Shown: positions 43,892 to 52,919, counted from the stretch's first letter. The stretch is DNA of 64,000 bases from JBJGXI01 sp045635475 (GCF_045635475.1 NZ_JBJGXI010000018.1:1-64000), one strand, 5' to 3'. The notes: generated by a model not told the origin, from the sequence alone. Program-made: numbers and translations.

Positions 43892-45124
43892 CTACACTCT
43901 CCGCTTTTGAAATACTTCTCTCCCATTCTTAAACAGGGTAATCATCAGCGAGAGTAAAGGTGAGAAACTAGGTTTAGTAGATTTACCTTTACCTAGCCGT
44001 TCTAATTGCTGACTATACCATGTGATTTCCATTAATCCTTTGTTATCAATAAAGGGTAATCCTGTTTTTATTGGCTTGATAGAAAGATTTCCAACCTTAT
44101 CCTGCAGTAATTGGTTTGGATAATTAGGATAAAGAGCCATTGGTCGTGCGATTCCGATAAAGTCTGTTGCGCCAGATTTTAATGCTTCGTCCATTGCAGA
44201 TGGAGTTCGAAAGCCTCCTGTTAATACGAGAGGAACGTTCGTTTTCTCTTTTAACTTTTCAGCGTAGTCTAAAAAATACGCTTCTCGCTTAACTGTTGAA
44301 GGTTTAGCGTTTTTCCCAAACAACGCTGCCTTTTCATAAGTACCACCAGAAATTTCAATTAGGTCAATCCCCAACCGCTCTAGTTCAGAAATTACAAAGT
44401 GGGAGTCTTCTTCAGAAAATCCCGCTTTCATAAAGTCGGAACTATTTATTTTCACCCCGATTGGGAAGTCATCGCCAACTTTTGCACGGATAGCATGATA
44501 AATTTCTGACAAAAATCGAAAACGATTTTCAATTGGTCCTCCCCATTCGTCTTCTCTCTGATTATGCCTAGGCGAAAGAAACTGGCTTATCAAATATCCA
44601 TGTGCAGCGTGAATCTGTACTCCGGTAAAGCCAGCGGTTTTTGCAAGCATCGCCGTATTGGCAAACCGTTGAATAATTTCTTTAATTTCTTCAGAAGAGA
44701 GCGCACGACATTTAGGAAAAAAGCGTTGTAAACCCGGTTCAAAAGGAATTGCTGATGGAGCTACCGCTTCCTCAACAACACCTTTTAGCACTTGTTTTCC
44801 AGGATGATTAATTTGCATCCAAAAATGAGTATTATTCTTTGTTCCTGCTTCCGCCCATTGTTTAAATAAATCTAGATGATCATCGTCCTCAAGTACTACA
44901 TTTCTCGGTTCTCCTAGTGCTTTAGTATCAACCATCACATTTCCTGAAATGACTAATCCCGCTCCACCATTTGCCCACGTTTGATAAAGTCGGACAAGGT
45001 TGTCCGTTGGTAAATACTTGCTTGTAGCCATACCTTCACTCATCGCCGATTTAACGATTCTATTCTTGAAAGTAACATTCTTATTTTTTAATGTATACGG
45101 CTCTAATATTAATGATTGTTTCAT
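43892..45124 (-). CDS. NADH:flavin oxidoreductase (old yellow enzyme family)
   Basis: 410 residues. FKNRIVKSAMSEGMA, HPGKQ, GVQIHAAHGYLISQFLSP and TGGFRTPSAM line the FMN and substrate pocket of a TIM-barrel OYE. It reduces activated C=C bonds with NAD(P)H. Stands alone, with repeats on both sides. No Fe-S cluster domain, so it is of the single-domain class. Confidence 0.9.
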   Translation of the reverse strand: MKQSLILEPYTLKNKNVTFKNRIVKSAMSEGMATSKYLPTDNLVRLYQTWANGGAGLVISGNVMVDTKALGEPRNVVLEDDDHLDLFKQWAEAGTKNNTHFWMQINHPGKQVLKGVVEEAVAPSAIPFEPGLQRFFPKCRALSSEEIKEIIQRFANTAMLAKTAGFTGVQIHAAHGYLISQFLSPRHNQREDEWGGPIENRFRFLSEIYHAIRAKVGDDFPIGVKINSSDFMKAGFSEEDSHFVISELERLGIDLIEISGGTYEKAALFGKNAKPSTVKREAYFLDYAEKLKEKTNVPLVLTGGFRTPSAMDEALKSGATDFIGIARPMALYPNYPNQLLQDKVGNLSIKPIKTGLPFIDNKGLMEITWYSQQLERLGKGKSTKPSFSPLLSLMITLFKNGREVFQKRRV

Positions 45125-45173
45125 ATGATTAAGTCTCCTTCATAACTTGCGCGATAAATCCATTGTCAACAGG

Positions 45174-45256
45174 GGAACGCGGGGTCAGTTTTATCGTTCC
45201 AGCCTGACCTTAAGTTTTTTTCATAGACTGGAACAGTAGACCTGACCCGCTGTTCC
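45174..45256 (+). repeat. Dispersed hairpin repeat, subfamily B
   Basis: Intact copy upstream of the oxidoreductase gene and touching the stop of the next gene, so some copies lie in 5' regions too. Right arm reads CAGTAGACCTGACCCGCTGTTCC. Confidence 0.9.
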
Positions 45257-45257
45257 C

Positions 45258-45944
45258 CTAATACGGATATACATTGCCACTTTCTATGATATACCAATGA
45301 TCCTTCACCTTGCCGAGAGCTAAATTAATACTCCACCCTTTTTCACATAGGTCAGCGATCTGCTTTGTTACTTTAACTGGAATAATGTCCGTCACTTCTC
45401 CAAATTCATCCTGTAACAACAGCTTCCCATCTCTTACCTCTTCCACTAAAAAAACACCATCAATAACTTCCGTATAATTCCTCTCCGGAGCTTGCTGTAC
45501 CTGCTTAATAAGCAGGTTTGCCAATTTTTCAGCCTTGGGAAGTTCTTTAACCTCACCAAAATAATACTGAAAATCATGATAGCTAGTGGTGTCAATATAG
45601 TTATTTTCATAGAGCCATTTTGCTAATTTCTTCATGACACGGATCGATTTTTTCATGAACGCTTCTCCGCCAATTTTGCGGGTGACAAAGGAATTTAAGA
45701 ACTGACCAAAAGTACCTGTATTCAACTGCTCTGCCCCAAACAATCTCGTAAAGCAGTCCTCATCCTCATTGAATTCTAGTTCCCACTCTTTCATCTCTTC
45801 CTCGTCTAAGTACAGGTAAGCATAGCTATTTAAATATATTTTAAAGAAATAAATCACTTCATCATACTCTCGAAAAGTCCTTGTCTTCAGGCTGTTTTGT
45901 TGGTCGTGTAAAAACTGTTCAAGTAATGCATCTAGATTTACCAT
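45258..45944 (-). CDS. Hypothetical protein, integrase-SAM-like N-terminus
   Basis: 228 residues. The N-terminal 130 residues (LLEQFLHDQQNSLKTRTFREYDEVIYFF) look like a core-binding/SAM-like domain of tyrosine recombinases, but no catalytic R...HxxR...Y domain follows; the C-terminal part is a small beta domain. Function unknown. The 350 bp upstream to 46294 hold nothing I can call. Confidence 0.6.
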   Translation of the reverse strand: MVNLDALLEQFLHDQQNSLKTRTFREYDEVIYFFKIYLNSYAYLYLDEEEMKEWELEFNEDEDCFTRLFGAEQLNTGTFGQFLNSFVTRKIGGEAFMKKSIRVMKKLAKWLYENNYIDTTSYHDFQYYFGEVKELPKAEKLANLLIKQVQQAPERNYTEVIDGVFLVEEVRDGKLLLQDEFGEVTDIIPVKVTKQIADLCEKGWSINLALGKVKDHWYIIESGNVYPY

Positions 45945-46294
45945 CGATTTCCCTACCTTTTTTTCATATGTTTTTGTATAGATTGTAGCATTTTTATTAC
46001 TTTTCTACGACGGGCATATACTACCTGAACAATTTAGTTACCTTGGGTAGTAGTAAAATACTCGCTTTCGGACAACTTGACAGATTTGTACACAAGCGAG
46101 CCCAGTCACTCAAGTAGGTAGTCTACTACGGATTGAGCCGCAATTATACAACGTTCTATAATCGTTGAGAGTTGTTTTTTTGGTGCATATGTTGGAGGCC
46201 TTTTAAATTTTTTTACCTTAAATTAAAGAATAGCAGTGACTGACAGGGAGTTGAAGCAAGAGAAAAATTTGGTTCAAATTCTGACAATTAGTTA

Positions 46295-46323
46295 TTGACC
46301 AATTCATTTCTAATAACTATAGT
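46295..46323 (+). promoter_or_regulatory. Sigma-A promoter of the YjzC-like gene
   Basis: TTGACC, 17 bases, TATAGT. The -10 lies in the centre of a 24-bp perfect palindrome, so a repressor bound there would block RNA polymerase. Confidence 0.75.
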
Positions 46324-46341
46324 TATTAGAACACGTGTTCT
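46308..46341. promoter_or_regulatory. Nested operator: 24-bp palindrome plus LexA-type box
   Basis: TTCTAATAACTA/TAGTTATTAGAA (46308-46331) is a perfect palindrome over the -10. It overlaps AGAACACGTGTTCT (46328-46341), a GAACN4GTTC site of the Bacillus LexA type. Two regulators may compete here. Confidence 0.6.
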
Positions 46342-46368
46342 CATCTCGGTTGAAAGGAGGTCTTGAAA

Positions 46369-46569
46369 TTGACAATTGGTGATCGATATAAAACTGGTCA
46401 ACTTTCTCCAGCAAATGCTTATTACAAGTGGGATGGATATACAGACGGGACACGTTCTCCTAGTCCCACAGATGAAGAGAGTAAAATAAAACTCGAGAAA
46501 AGTGAAGTATTTCCACCAATCAATTCGTGTGATAAAGGGGCTTATTGGCGCATGACTTCTTATGCGTAA
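46369..46569 (+). CDS. YjzC-like small protein
   Basis: About 66 residues. GDRYKTGQLSPANAYYKWDGY...PSPTDEESKIKLEKSEVFPPI...WRMTSYA parallels the YjzC family of Bacillus. Function unknown. AAGGAGG sits eight bases before TTG 46369; TTG 46363 is too close. Confidence 0.75.
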   Translation: MTIGDRYKTGQLSPANAYYKWDGYTDGTRSPSPTDEESKIKLEKSEVFPPINSCDKGAYWRMTSYA

Positions 46570-46661
46570 TAAGGTATATAAGATCTTGGTTGGATCCGCC
46601 ATGATCTTATACCCTTTCTCTTCTTACTTTTTTGAATAAGCATTCTAAAAAGGAGGTAAAA

Positions 46662-47117
46662 GTGAATTATTTAAAGGTTTATAACAAAGAAAATACAGAA
46701 TACTATAAAGGGATCACTAGTTTACTAAGTAGCGAAGATTTGCTTATATTAGAACAAGAATCTTGGTTTTTCCCATGGATTCAAGAATATTTCACTCCAA
46801 ACAGGGTCGTACATAAATTACTACTGAGAAACTCAGACTACGTCATTCAGGGCCTTATCTCTTATTCATATCAGGATAACTTTCTTCTCATTAACTTTCT
46901 TGAATCTGCTCCCATTAACAAAACTGACCACGGTTTAAAAATTTCTCCCGCACTAATAACTATCGCATGTATTGAAAGTTTCAAATTAGGTTTTGATGGA
47001 TTCGTAGCAATGGATGTTAAATTAAACACCAAATTAATCAAATACTATGAAAGTCTTGGAGCAATTTACATTGGACGAAACCGTATGGTCTTGGACACAT
47101 TTCATCCAATTCAATAA
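46662..47117 (+). CDS. GNAT-like acetyltransferase
   Basis: About 151 residues from GTG 46662 (AAGGAGG). SESAPINK...GLKISPALITIACIESFKLGFDGFVAMDV, LIKYYESLGAIYIG follow the beta4-alpha3-beta5 course of GNAT folds, though the P-loop is poorly conserved. Substrate unknown. Followed closely by a 54-aa gene. Confidence 0.6.
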   Translation: MNYLKVYNKENTEYYKGITSLLSSEDLLILEQESWFFPWIQEYFTPNRVVHKLLLRNSDYVIQGLISYSYQDNFLLINFLESAPINKTDHGLKISPALITIACIESFKLGFDGFVAMDVKLNTKLIKYYESLGAIYIGRNRMVLDTFHPIQ

Positions 47118-47150
47118 TTGATATATACTTAATTAAGGAGGGTGATTTGG

Positions 47151-47315
47151 ATGAATAATTTCAATAATGCATCCACTGTCCATGACAAATTACTTAAAGA
47201 AATTGACAGAGAAGAAAATGGGCTCTATGCTTATTCTCAACCCGAAAAAGACCGTATCGAAGCAGATAAACTGGTTAAAGAATTTATTAAAAAATACAAA
47301 AAACAACATAAATAG
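47151..47315 (+). CDS. Short hydrophilic protein (54 aa)
   Basis: AAGGAGGGTG ahead of ATG 47151; reads MNNFNNASTVHDKLLKEIDR to KKYKKQHK. Charged and helical, no family recognised. It follows the GNAT-like gene by 33 bp and precedes a terminator, forming a small operon. Confidence 0.6.
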   Translation: MNNFNNASTVHDKLLKEIDREENGLYAYSQPEKDRIEADKLVKEFIKKYKKQHK

Positions 47316-47378
47316 AAGCAGTCTACCGGAGAACCATAGGGTCGGTCCTTTCTGGAAACAATCGGAAGTTTGCGAGAA

Positions 47379-47419
47379 AAGAAGGCACAGTTAGCTATAT
47401 AAGCTATCTGTGCCTTCTT
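47379..47419 (+). terminator. Terminator hairpin
   Basis: AAGAAGGCACAG...CTGTGCCTTCTT, about 12 bp of stem, followed by TGCTGTTTAG. Ends the GNAT/54-aa operon; T-run weak. Confidence 0.6.
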
Positions 47420-47430
47420 GCTGTTTAGTG

Positions 47431-47514
47431 AAACGCGGGGTCAGGTTTATCGTTCCAACAGGATCTTAAGTTTTTGCCTCATAAACCGCAACAGTTAACC
47501 TGACCCCTTGTTCC
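47431..47514 (+). repeat. Dispersed hairpin repeat, subfamily B
   Basis: AAACGCGGGGTCAGGTTTATCGTTCC... with the right inner arm reduced to CCGCAAC. The last 9 bases (CTTGTTCCA) are repeated directly after the element. Confidence 0.88.
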
Positions 47515-47662
47515 ACCCCTTGTTCCACCAAAACTAAAAAAGATATATTTCCCAAAAATTATAGTATACACTTATATAGAAATGAATCTCTTTGGCACCT
47601 AAAGAACGACCGCTTAGCAGAGAAACAAACGGGTGCGGTTGACTAAGATTGGAGTTGAGAAA

Positions 47663-48583
47663 ATGACGAACGTAATGATTGAAGTAAATGGCCTGTCAAA
47701 AAGTTATGGAGAGCTTACTGCGGTAAATGAGGTCACCTTCCACGTAAATACTGGTGAGGTCTTTGGTCTGCTTGGTCCAAATGGAGCTGGAAAAACAACA
47801 ACAATTGAAATGCTCGTTGGATTACGAAAGCCGGATCAGGGGACTGCCATCCTGTCTGGATATGACGTCCGAATGCAACTGAATCAAGTAAAAGAGGTGA
47901 TTGGCATCCAATTGCAATCCACCTCTCTGTTCGAATTATTAACGGTACAAGAAATTATGGAAATGTATGCGAGCTTCTACCCAAGATCCATCTCGATTCC
48001 AGACACCATTGAGGATATGCTCCTAACAGATAAGAAGAATACTAGAATTAAAGCATTGTCTGGCGGACAAAAGCAACGTCTGGCCATTGCCTTAGCTATT
48101 ATTCATGACCCTAACATCATCTTTCTTGACGAACCCACAACTGGCCTTGACCCGCAAGCACGCAGAACACTTTGGGATATTATCGAAAATTTGAAAGCGA
48201 GAGGGAAAACGATTGTACTTTCCACCCATTACATGGATGAAGCACATATTTTATGTGACCGGATTGGAATTATGGATCAAGGAGACCTTATTGCGTTGGA
48301 CACACCATCCAACCTCGTAAAGAAGCTTCAATCCGAAAGTGCCATTGAATTCTCCTTAGCACAAAGTGCAAATACTACCTTTTTAGAACAGCTACAGGGG
48401 GTAAAGCAGGTAACTCAAAGAGGAGAGAAATATGTCCTCTACACGGATAACATCCAAACGTCTCTTATCGATTTAGTACAACAAGCACAGCGCTTGCATA
48501 TTAATCTCGAAGATTTACAAACAAGAACAGCGACATTAGAAGATGTGTTTATTCATATGACCGGAAGGAGTTTACGAGAATGA
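47663..48583 (+). CDS. ABC transporter ATP-binding protein
   Basis: About 306 residues from ATG 47663 (GGAG upstream). GPNGAGKTT (Walker A), ALSGGQKQR (signature), IIFLDEPTTGLDP (Walker B) and STHYMDEA (H-loop), with a C-terminal regulatory tail. DrrA/CcmA type, exporting drugs or lipids together with the next gene, which overlaps it by four bases. Confidence 0.93.
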   Translation: MTNVMIEVNGLSKSYGELTAVNEVTFHVNTGEVFGLLGPNGAGKTTTIEMLVGLRKPDQGTAILSGYDVRMQLNQVKEVIGIQLQSTSLFELLTVQEIMEMYASFYPRSISIPDTIEDMLLTDKKNTRIKALSGGQKQRLAIALAIIHDPNIIFLDEPTTGLDPQARRTLWDIIENLKARGKTIVLSTHYMDEAHILCDRIGIMDQGDLIALDTPSNLVKKLQSESAIEFSLAQSANTTFLEQLQGVKQVTQRGEKYVLYTDNIQTSLIDLVQQAQRLHINLEDLQTRTATLEDVFIHMTGRSLRE

Positions 48584-49680
48584 AGGCATATTGGCAATTA
48601 ACATTAGGACAATTACGAATTTTCGCTAGAAATCGTCAGGTATTATTCTTCACGCTGCTTTTTCCTATCATCCTTATGTTTGCACTTGGCTCATTTGCAG
48701 GAGGCACTGGTAATAATGCGATTTCGATGGCGATTGTTGATCATGATGACTCAGAAACCTCTCAGCAGCTTCTCTCAAGCTTTGAAAAAAATGAAGCAAT
48801 TAAATTAGATCAAATAGCTGACATCGATGCAGCATTAGATCAGTTGAAAAAGACGGATTATCAGGTGGTAGTAGAGATTCCTAAGGGCTATGGAGAGCAG
48901 GTAGAATCACATACCGATCAATCAGTTCCCTCCATGCTTCCAGTCTATTACAACGAAACCAGTGTTACGACATCACAACTAGCGCTGACTGTGGTGAATG
49001 CCACGGTAGATCAATTAAGTAAACGCATGGAAAATTACATACCGGTTGTGGAAGTTCAATCAGAAGGTGTGCGGGGATTAGACTTAGGATATATTGATTT
49101 TCTCGTCCCTGGTATTGTGGCCATGATGATCATGAACAATAACATGAATGGGGTAGCAGGACAAATTTCTGCCTGGAGAGAGCGCGGTATTTTAAGAAGA
49201 ATGCAAGGAACCAGGCTGAAAGCATCCACATTTATTGCAGCACAAATTACCGCCCGTCTGTTACTTAATGGCTTTCAAGCCTTGCTCGTTTTAATCATAG
49301 CCAGCCTTATGTTTAATGTAACGGTCAATGGTTCTTGGCTAGCATTAATCACCTTTGTTGTTTTAGGCACACTGGCGTTTATGGCAATTGGCTTTATTAT
49401 CGCTGGCCTTGCGAAAAATCCAGAAAGTGCTGGACCAATTGCTGCATTCGTTTCCTTTCCTATGTTGTTTTTAGGTGGCGTATTCTTCCCTATTGACAGT
49501 ATGCCCGAATTTTTGCAGCCATTTGTCAACATCTTGCCGATCTCGCACTTGAGCACAGCGCTTCGCGAAACGATGAACATAGGCACCTCATTCTTCGCAC
49601 TTTGGCAAGACTGGCTCCTATTAGTCGCTTGGCTAGTCGTGTCATTTTTGATTGCAAGCAGAACATTTCGGTGGGAATAG
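48580..49680 (+). CDS. ABC-2 type transporter permease
   Basis: 366 residues. One TM near residues 20-40, a large outside loop, then about five TMs (GIVAMMIM, LLVLIIASLMF, VVLGTLAFMAIGFIIAGLAK, FPMLFLGGVFFP, WLVVSFLIA). ABC-2/DrrB type (YhgE-like arrangement). ATGA overlap with the ATPase gene. Confidence 0.9.
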   Translation: MKAYWQLTLGQLRIFARNRQVLFFTLLFPIILMFALGSFAGGTGNNAISMAIVDHDDSETSQQLLSSFEKNEAIKLDQIADIDAALDQLKKTDYQVVVEIPKGYGEQVESHTDQSVPSMLPVYYNETSVTTSQLALTVVNATVDQLSKRMENYIPVVEVQSEGVRGLDLGYIDFLVPGIVAMMIMNNNMNGVAGQISAWRERGILRRMQGTRLKASTFIAAQITARLLLNGFQALLVLIIASLMFNVTVNGSWLALITFVVLGTLAFMAIGFIIAGLAKNPESAGPIAAFVSFPMLFLGGVFFPIDSMPEFLQPFVNILPISHLSTALRETMNIGTSFFALWQDWLLLVAWLVVSFLIASRTFRWE

Positions 49681-49686
49681 GAGGTT

Positions 49687-49772
49687 GGAACGCGGGGTCA
49701 GGTTTATCGTTCCAGCAGGCCCATGAGTTTTTTTTCTCTTAGGCCGCAACAGTAAACCTGACCCCCTGTTCC
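49687..49772 (+). repeat. Dispersed hairpin repeat, subfamily B
   Basis: Between the convergent permease and MFS genes, 7 bp after the first stop. This repeat plus the end of the MFS gene was duplicated to 32991-33228. Confidence 0.92.
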
Positions 49773-49785
49773 CCGTTCCATTCCT

Positions 49786-50961
49786 CTAAATCCGTCTCGT
49801 CCCTAAAATGTACAAGCTAGCAAGCAGTACAAATAGGATAAATAACCCATTTTGGAAACCGATTGTGTCAATCATCCAACCGAATAGCGGAAACAAAAGC
49901 ATGATGGAGAAGCTTTCAACGACGCTGATCATTGAAAAGAACGTAGCTCGCGTTCTTGATTCCACTTTCTGCTGGATATAGTTAGAAAAGACTGGCTCAT
50001 ACAGCGTCACTAGCTGCGAGAGTATCAAGAATGATGACACAATTGCCCAATCGGGAGACCAGATAAACAATAGGAAAAACACCAAATAGAGCAAATATCC
50101 ATACTGCGTAATGCTTTTGAACTGCCATTTGGCCTCTAGGCGATAAGCTACTTTCGCCATCACTACCCCAAGCAAGCCCTCGACGGTAAAAATGATTCCG
50201 ATCGTAATCGAACTAAACCCTAACCGTGTGAAATACTCCTGTCCATAGAACGTGAGAATCACAATAGACGTAACGATCATAATGAAAAAGATGATTGGCA
50301 CATGAGCAGACGGGTTATTTCTCCAAATCGATAGTCCATCTTTCAACTGGTTCTCCCACTGCTGTTTTATACCTAGATTAGGACCCGCATCTCTTTCTCT
50401 TTTTGGCTCATGCAGAAAGGAGATCGGAATCAGTGCTAGTACGTGGGTCACGATGATTCCCCCGTATACGAGCTCCCAGTTAATCTCTGCCATCCAACCG
50501 CCGGTAAGTTTAGCAAAACTAAGGGAGAGAAGTGCTAGAGCAGTCATGTTTCCGAACACCCTTGTGTATTGCTTCTCTTTTCCCTTTTCCTTTAACGTAT
50601 CATAAATGAGCGCTTCCTCCGCACCGGACTGAAATGTCATAGCGACACCCAAAGTCACAAAGGCCAATCCGAATAAGGATAGTGAATCACTGATCAGCAT
50701 GAATGTGCCGTAACCAATACTTAGCAGGTTACCAATGAACAGACTAACTTTCCGGCCGTACAGATCCGCAACCATCCCTGTTGGAATCTCCAGCAGCACA
50801 ACACTCAAATGCATGAGCGCCTCGATCATGCCAACCTCTGTCATACTCATCCCTTTATCGTTCAAGTAGATGACCCACAGTGCCCGGTCAAAGAATAGCT
50901 GGGCAACAAAAATATAGATATATATAAATCGAATGTTTCTCGTTAAACTTACTTGCTTCAT
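49786..50961 (-). CDS. MFS transporter with leader ORF and attenuator
   Basis: About 391 residues from ATG 50961 (GGAGG). Twelve membrane segments; DLYGRKVSLF is the conserved TM2-3 loop. Drug-efflux-like (DHA1/DHA3). A small ORF and a terminator hairpin precede it, which suggests ribosome-controlled attenuation by an antibiotic. The end of this gene also exists as a fragment at 33.1 kb. Confidence 0.9.
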   Translation of the reverse strand: MKQVSLTRNIRFIYIYIFVAQLFFDRALWVIYLNDKGMSMTEVGMIEALMHLSVVLLEIPTGMVADLYGRKVSLFIGNLLSIGYGTFMLISDSLSLFGLAFVTLGVAMTFQSGAEEALIYDTLKEKGKEKQYTRVFGNMTALALLSLSFAKLTGGWMAEINWELVYGGIIVTHVLALIPISFLHEPKRERDAGPNLGIKQQWENQLKDGLSIWRNNPSAHVPIIFFIMIVTSIVILTFYGQEYFTRLGFSSITIGIIFTVEGLLGVVMAKVAYRLEAKWQFKSITQYGYLLYLVFFLLFIWSPDWAIVSSFLILSQLVTLYEPVFSNYIQQKVESRTRATFFSMISVVESFSIMLLFPLFGWMIDTIGFQNGLFILFVLLASLYILGTRRI

Positions 50962-51019
50962 TTTCCGTATCCTCCAGAATCGGACGATCGAAAAACTCAC
51001 CCTTATCATCTTAGTGCAC

Positions 51020-51053
51020 AAAAAAACCACAGGAAAAACGACTCACCTGTGGT
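51020..51053 (-). terminator. Attenuator-like terminator in the MFS leader
   Basis: ACCACAGG...CCTGTGGT stem followed by seven Ts on the minus strand, 60 bp before the MFS start and 39 bp after the small ORF. Premature termination here would silence the transporter. Confidence 0.7.
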
Positions 51054-51091
51054 CAAATAGCGTATACCGATGTATGCAAGGCAAGAAATTT

Positions 51092-51226
51092 TCACGTCAG
51101 ATATGTTGTTTTTTGAAACAATAAACTAAAATTAGACATACGTATCCAATTTCGTAAAAAAGTTCCAAAAACAGACGCCATGAATGCAATGTGTGCTTTC
51201 ACTTCGTCCATACCCAACATGTTCAT
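51092..51226 (-). CDS. 44-aa leader ORF before the MFS gene
   Basis: ATG 51226 with a perfect AAGGAGG seven bases upstream; reads MNMLGMDEVKAHIAFMASVF onward, 44 residues, ending TYLT at 51092. Composition resembles a short amphipathic peptide, no family. Its position before a terminator and an efflux pump recalls the BmrB leader of bmrCD. Could also be a relic gene. Confidence 0.6.
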   Translation of the reverse strand: MNMLGMDEVKAHIAFMASVFGTFLRNWIRMSNFSLLFQKTTYLT

Positions 51227-51272
51227 TTCATTGCCTCCTTTCCAGTTTTGATAGAATTATCATAACATAAAT

Positions 51273-51340
51273 GGAACGCGGGGTCAGGTTTATCGTTCCA
51301 GTTTTTTGTTCTGAGCCATGGGGTCAGTTCTTCTGTTCCA
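51273..51340 (+). repeat. Rearranged copy of the dispersed repeat
   Basis: The left arm is perfect (GGAACGCGGGGTCAGG, ATCGTTCCAG). The right side reads ATGGGGTCAGTTCTTCTGTTCC, i.e. the second arm is inverted relative to normal, so the two arms lie in direct order and cannot form the usual hairpin. Confidence 0.75.
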
Positions 51341-51375
51341 TTTGATAGGTATTTGGAAGGGCTTAGGACGACAAA

Positions 51376-51407
51376 AAGGGATGCAAATATGAAGTGCTTG
51401 CATCCCT
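51376..51407 (-). terminator. Terminator of the 51524-51997 gene
   Basis: AAGGGATGCAA / TTGCATCCCT stem with TTTTTG after it on the minus strand. Confidence 0.7.
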
Positions 51408-51523
51408 GATTCTTATTAATATTGGTTGTGAAAGATCTGACAATAGTCTCTCACAAGTTTCTGATACGTTTATAACGTGTGCGTTCCAAATTTTTAATTC
51501 AACTTCACCATACACACTTCTTA

Positions 51524-51997
51524 CTAGAAAAGAAGATCGTCATCAATAACATCCGGCCTCGTTCTCCTGTCCCGCTCCGGCTCATCTTCCGTATCTTTCT
51601 CTTGCTCAGCCCATTCTTCCCACGATATGCCGAATGGTGCTCCGCCATCTGTGTAACCTGCTATAAACGCAAATGTCTCATCACTATCTTCAAACAAGTC
51701 CATCTCAGATTCTTGCTTCCGCTTCCTTTCTGCCTTTCGCTTCGCCGCAGCCTGTTGTGTTTGAGTCACCATATTCTTTATTTGTTGCATATATGATTCG
51801 CTGTAATGATAACCTAGTGTCTCCAGTTCATTAACTGCACACCATTGATTAACATTGAAATGCCTACTATAGCCTCTGACCAGGTTTTTCCCGTCATATT
51901 TTGGAATCCAATGTAGTGCTGCCTGTAGTCGTCGAGGGCGATCCATCCGTTTATGTCGAGGTGTATTACCCTTTTTCTTTTTACGCTTTCCCACCAT
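51524..51997 (-). CDS. Basic/acidic hypothetical protein
   Basis: 157 residues. N-terminal basic stretch (GKRKKKKGNTPRHKRM), a conserved-looking block RLQAALHWIPKYDGKNLVRGYSRHF, then a coiled, charged tail ending DDDLLF. The block is familiar from Bacillus hypothetical proteins but has no function I know. The start lacks a strong ribosome binding site beyond GGGG. Confidence 0.65.
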   Translation of the reverse strand: MVGKRKKKKGNTPRHKRMDRPRRLQAALHWIPKYDGKNLVRGYSRHFNVNQWCAVNELETLGYHYSESYMQQIKNMVTQTQQAAAKRKAERKRKQESEMDLFEDSDETFAFIAGYTDGGAPFGISWEEWAEQEKDTEDEPERDRRTRPDVIDDDLLF

Positions 51998-52017
51998 TTA
52001 GTGCCCCTTTATACTAT

Positions 52018-52101
52018 GGAACGCGGGGTCAGATGTATCGTTCCAGCAAGACCTTAAGTTTTTTCTCATAGACTGGAACGGTAAAACTGACCCCCTGTTC
52101 C
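52018..52101 (+). repeat. Dispersed hairpin repeat, subfamily B
   Basis: GGAACGCGGGGTCAGATGTATCGTTCCAG...CTGGAACGGTAAAACTGACCCCCTGTTCC. Lies upstream of the 157-aa gene. Confidence 0.9.
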
Positions 52102-52110
52102 CCTCAAACA

Positions 52111-52146
52111 AAAAAAGCAAGAGGCACATGTTCGACCTCTTACTTT
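52111..52146 (-). terminator. Terminator of the 52151-52330 gene
   Basis: AAGCAAGAGG / CCTCTTACTT stem then seven Ts on the minus strand, directly after the stop. Confidence 0.75.
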
Positions 52147-52150
52147 ACAG

Positions 52151-52330
52151 CTATATTGAATTAAAATATACCGTCCCTTTGAATTGAATGTTGATTTTAG
52201 CTGAAGTTTCGATCATTGCTTTTTTGAGATATTCTTTTGCTTGGGTGAATGCGTCTAGCATGCCTTCAGCTTCAATGTTAATGTCAATTGGTCCAAAAGG
52301 GATTTCTAATGTAAAAATGTATAGTTTCAT
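52151..52330 (-). CDS. Small hypothetical protein
   Basis: 59 residues from ATG 52330 (GAGGGGG upstream): MKLYIFTLEIPFGPIDINIEAEG and an alpha helix (AFTQAKEYLKKAM), then a beta strand; a small alpha/beta fold. The longer frame to 52396 lacks support. No family. Confidence 0.65.
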   Translation of the reverse strand: MKLYIFTLEIPFGPIDINIEAEGMLDAFTQAKEYLKKAMIETSAKINIQFKGTVYFNSI

Positions 52331-52657
52331 GTTGTTTTTCCCCCTCTTTATTTGAGTTTGTAAGCATATAATAACAATTTTAGAAACCGCTTTCAATAGC
52401 TTTAATCAAACTGTCACAAAATTGTAAAGGTTTTCATATAAAGGGTAGTTTTTTCAAAGTAAAAGGACAGCAAGAGGATTATCCAGAGCAAAGTAACTCC
52501 TGCATCGCTGATCCGTATATCATACCTCGCCCATCACTACATTCCCCACCGTAAGATTTGTTATAATAAAAAAAGACAAACCAGATTTCACATGCCCCCA
52601 AGAGTTTCCTAACATATATAAAATCTGCAATTCTTGCAAATAGAGGAGAGAATCGGG

Positions 52658-52840
52658 ATGACAAAAAAAGAAAAAGGGTTGTATATCGGTTTAGGTGTTC
52701 TAATCGGATTCTTAGTTAGCTTGCTATCCTACAAAAATTTCAAACTTAATAATATCGGGAACGTGAAGGAACTAACGATTGTACACGGTGATCTCTATAA
52801 AGAAACGAAGGAAAAAGATTCAGGTAATACAACCGAATAA
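52658..52840 (+). CDS. Small single-pass membrane protein
   Basis: 60 residues from ATG 52658 (GGAGAG). KKEKG then a membrane helix (LYIGLGVLIGFLVSLLSY) and a charged tail outside or inside. Typical small Bacillus membrane peptide. No family. Confidence 0.65.
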   Translation: MTKKEKGLYIGLGVLIGFLVSLLSYKNFKLNNIGNVKELTIVHGDLYKETKEKDSGNTTE

Positions 52841-52919
52841 ACAGTTCCCTAATCGGCAAGCGTGATTCACTCTTATCTTTCATTCCAACTTGGACATGTT
52901 AAAGGTAGGAGGTGAAGAA

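Noticed and set aside
43669..43926. Minus frame reading through the repeat at 43806
   Set aside because: Most of it is repeat sequence and it overlaps the oxidoreductase stop.
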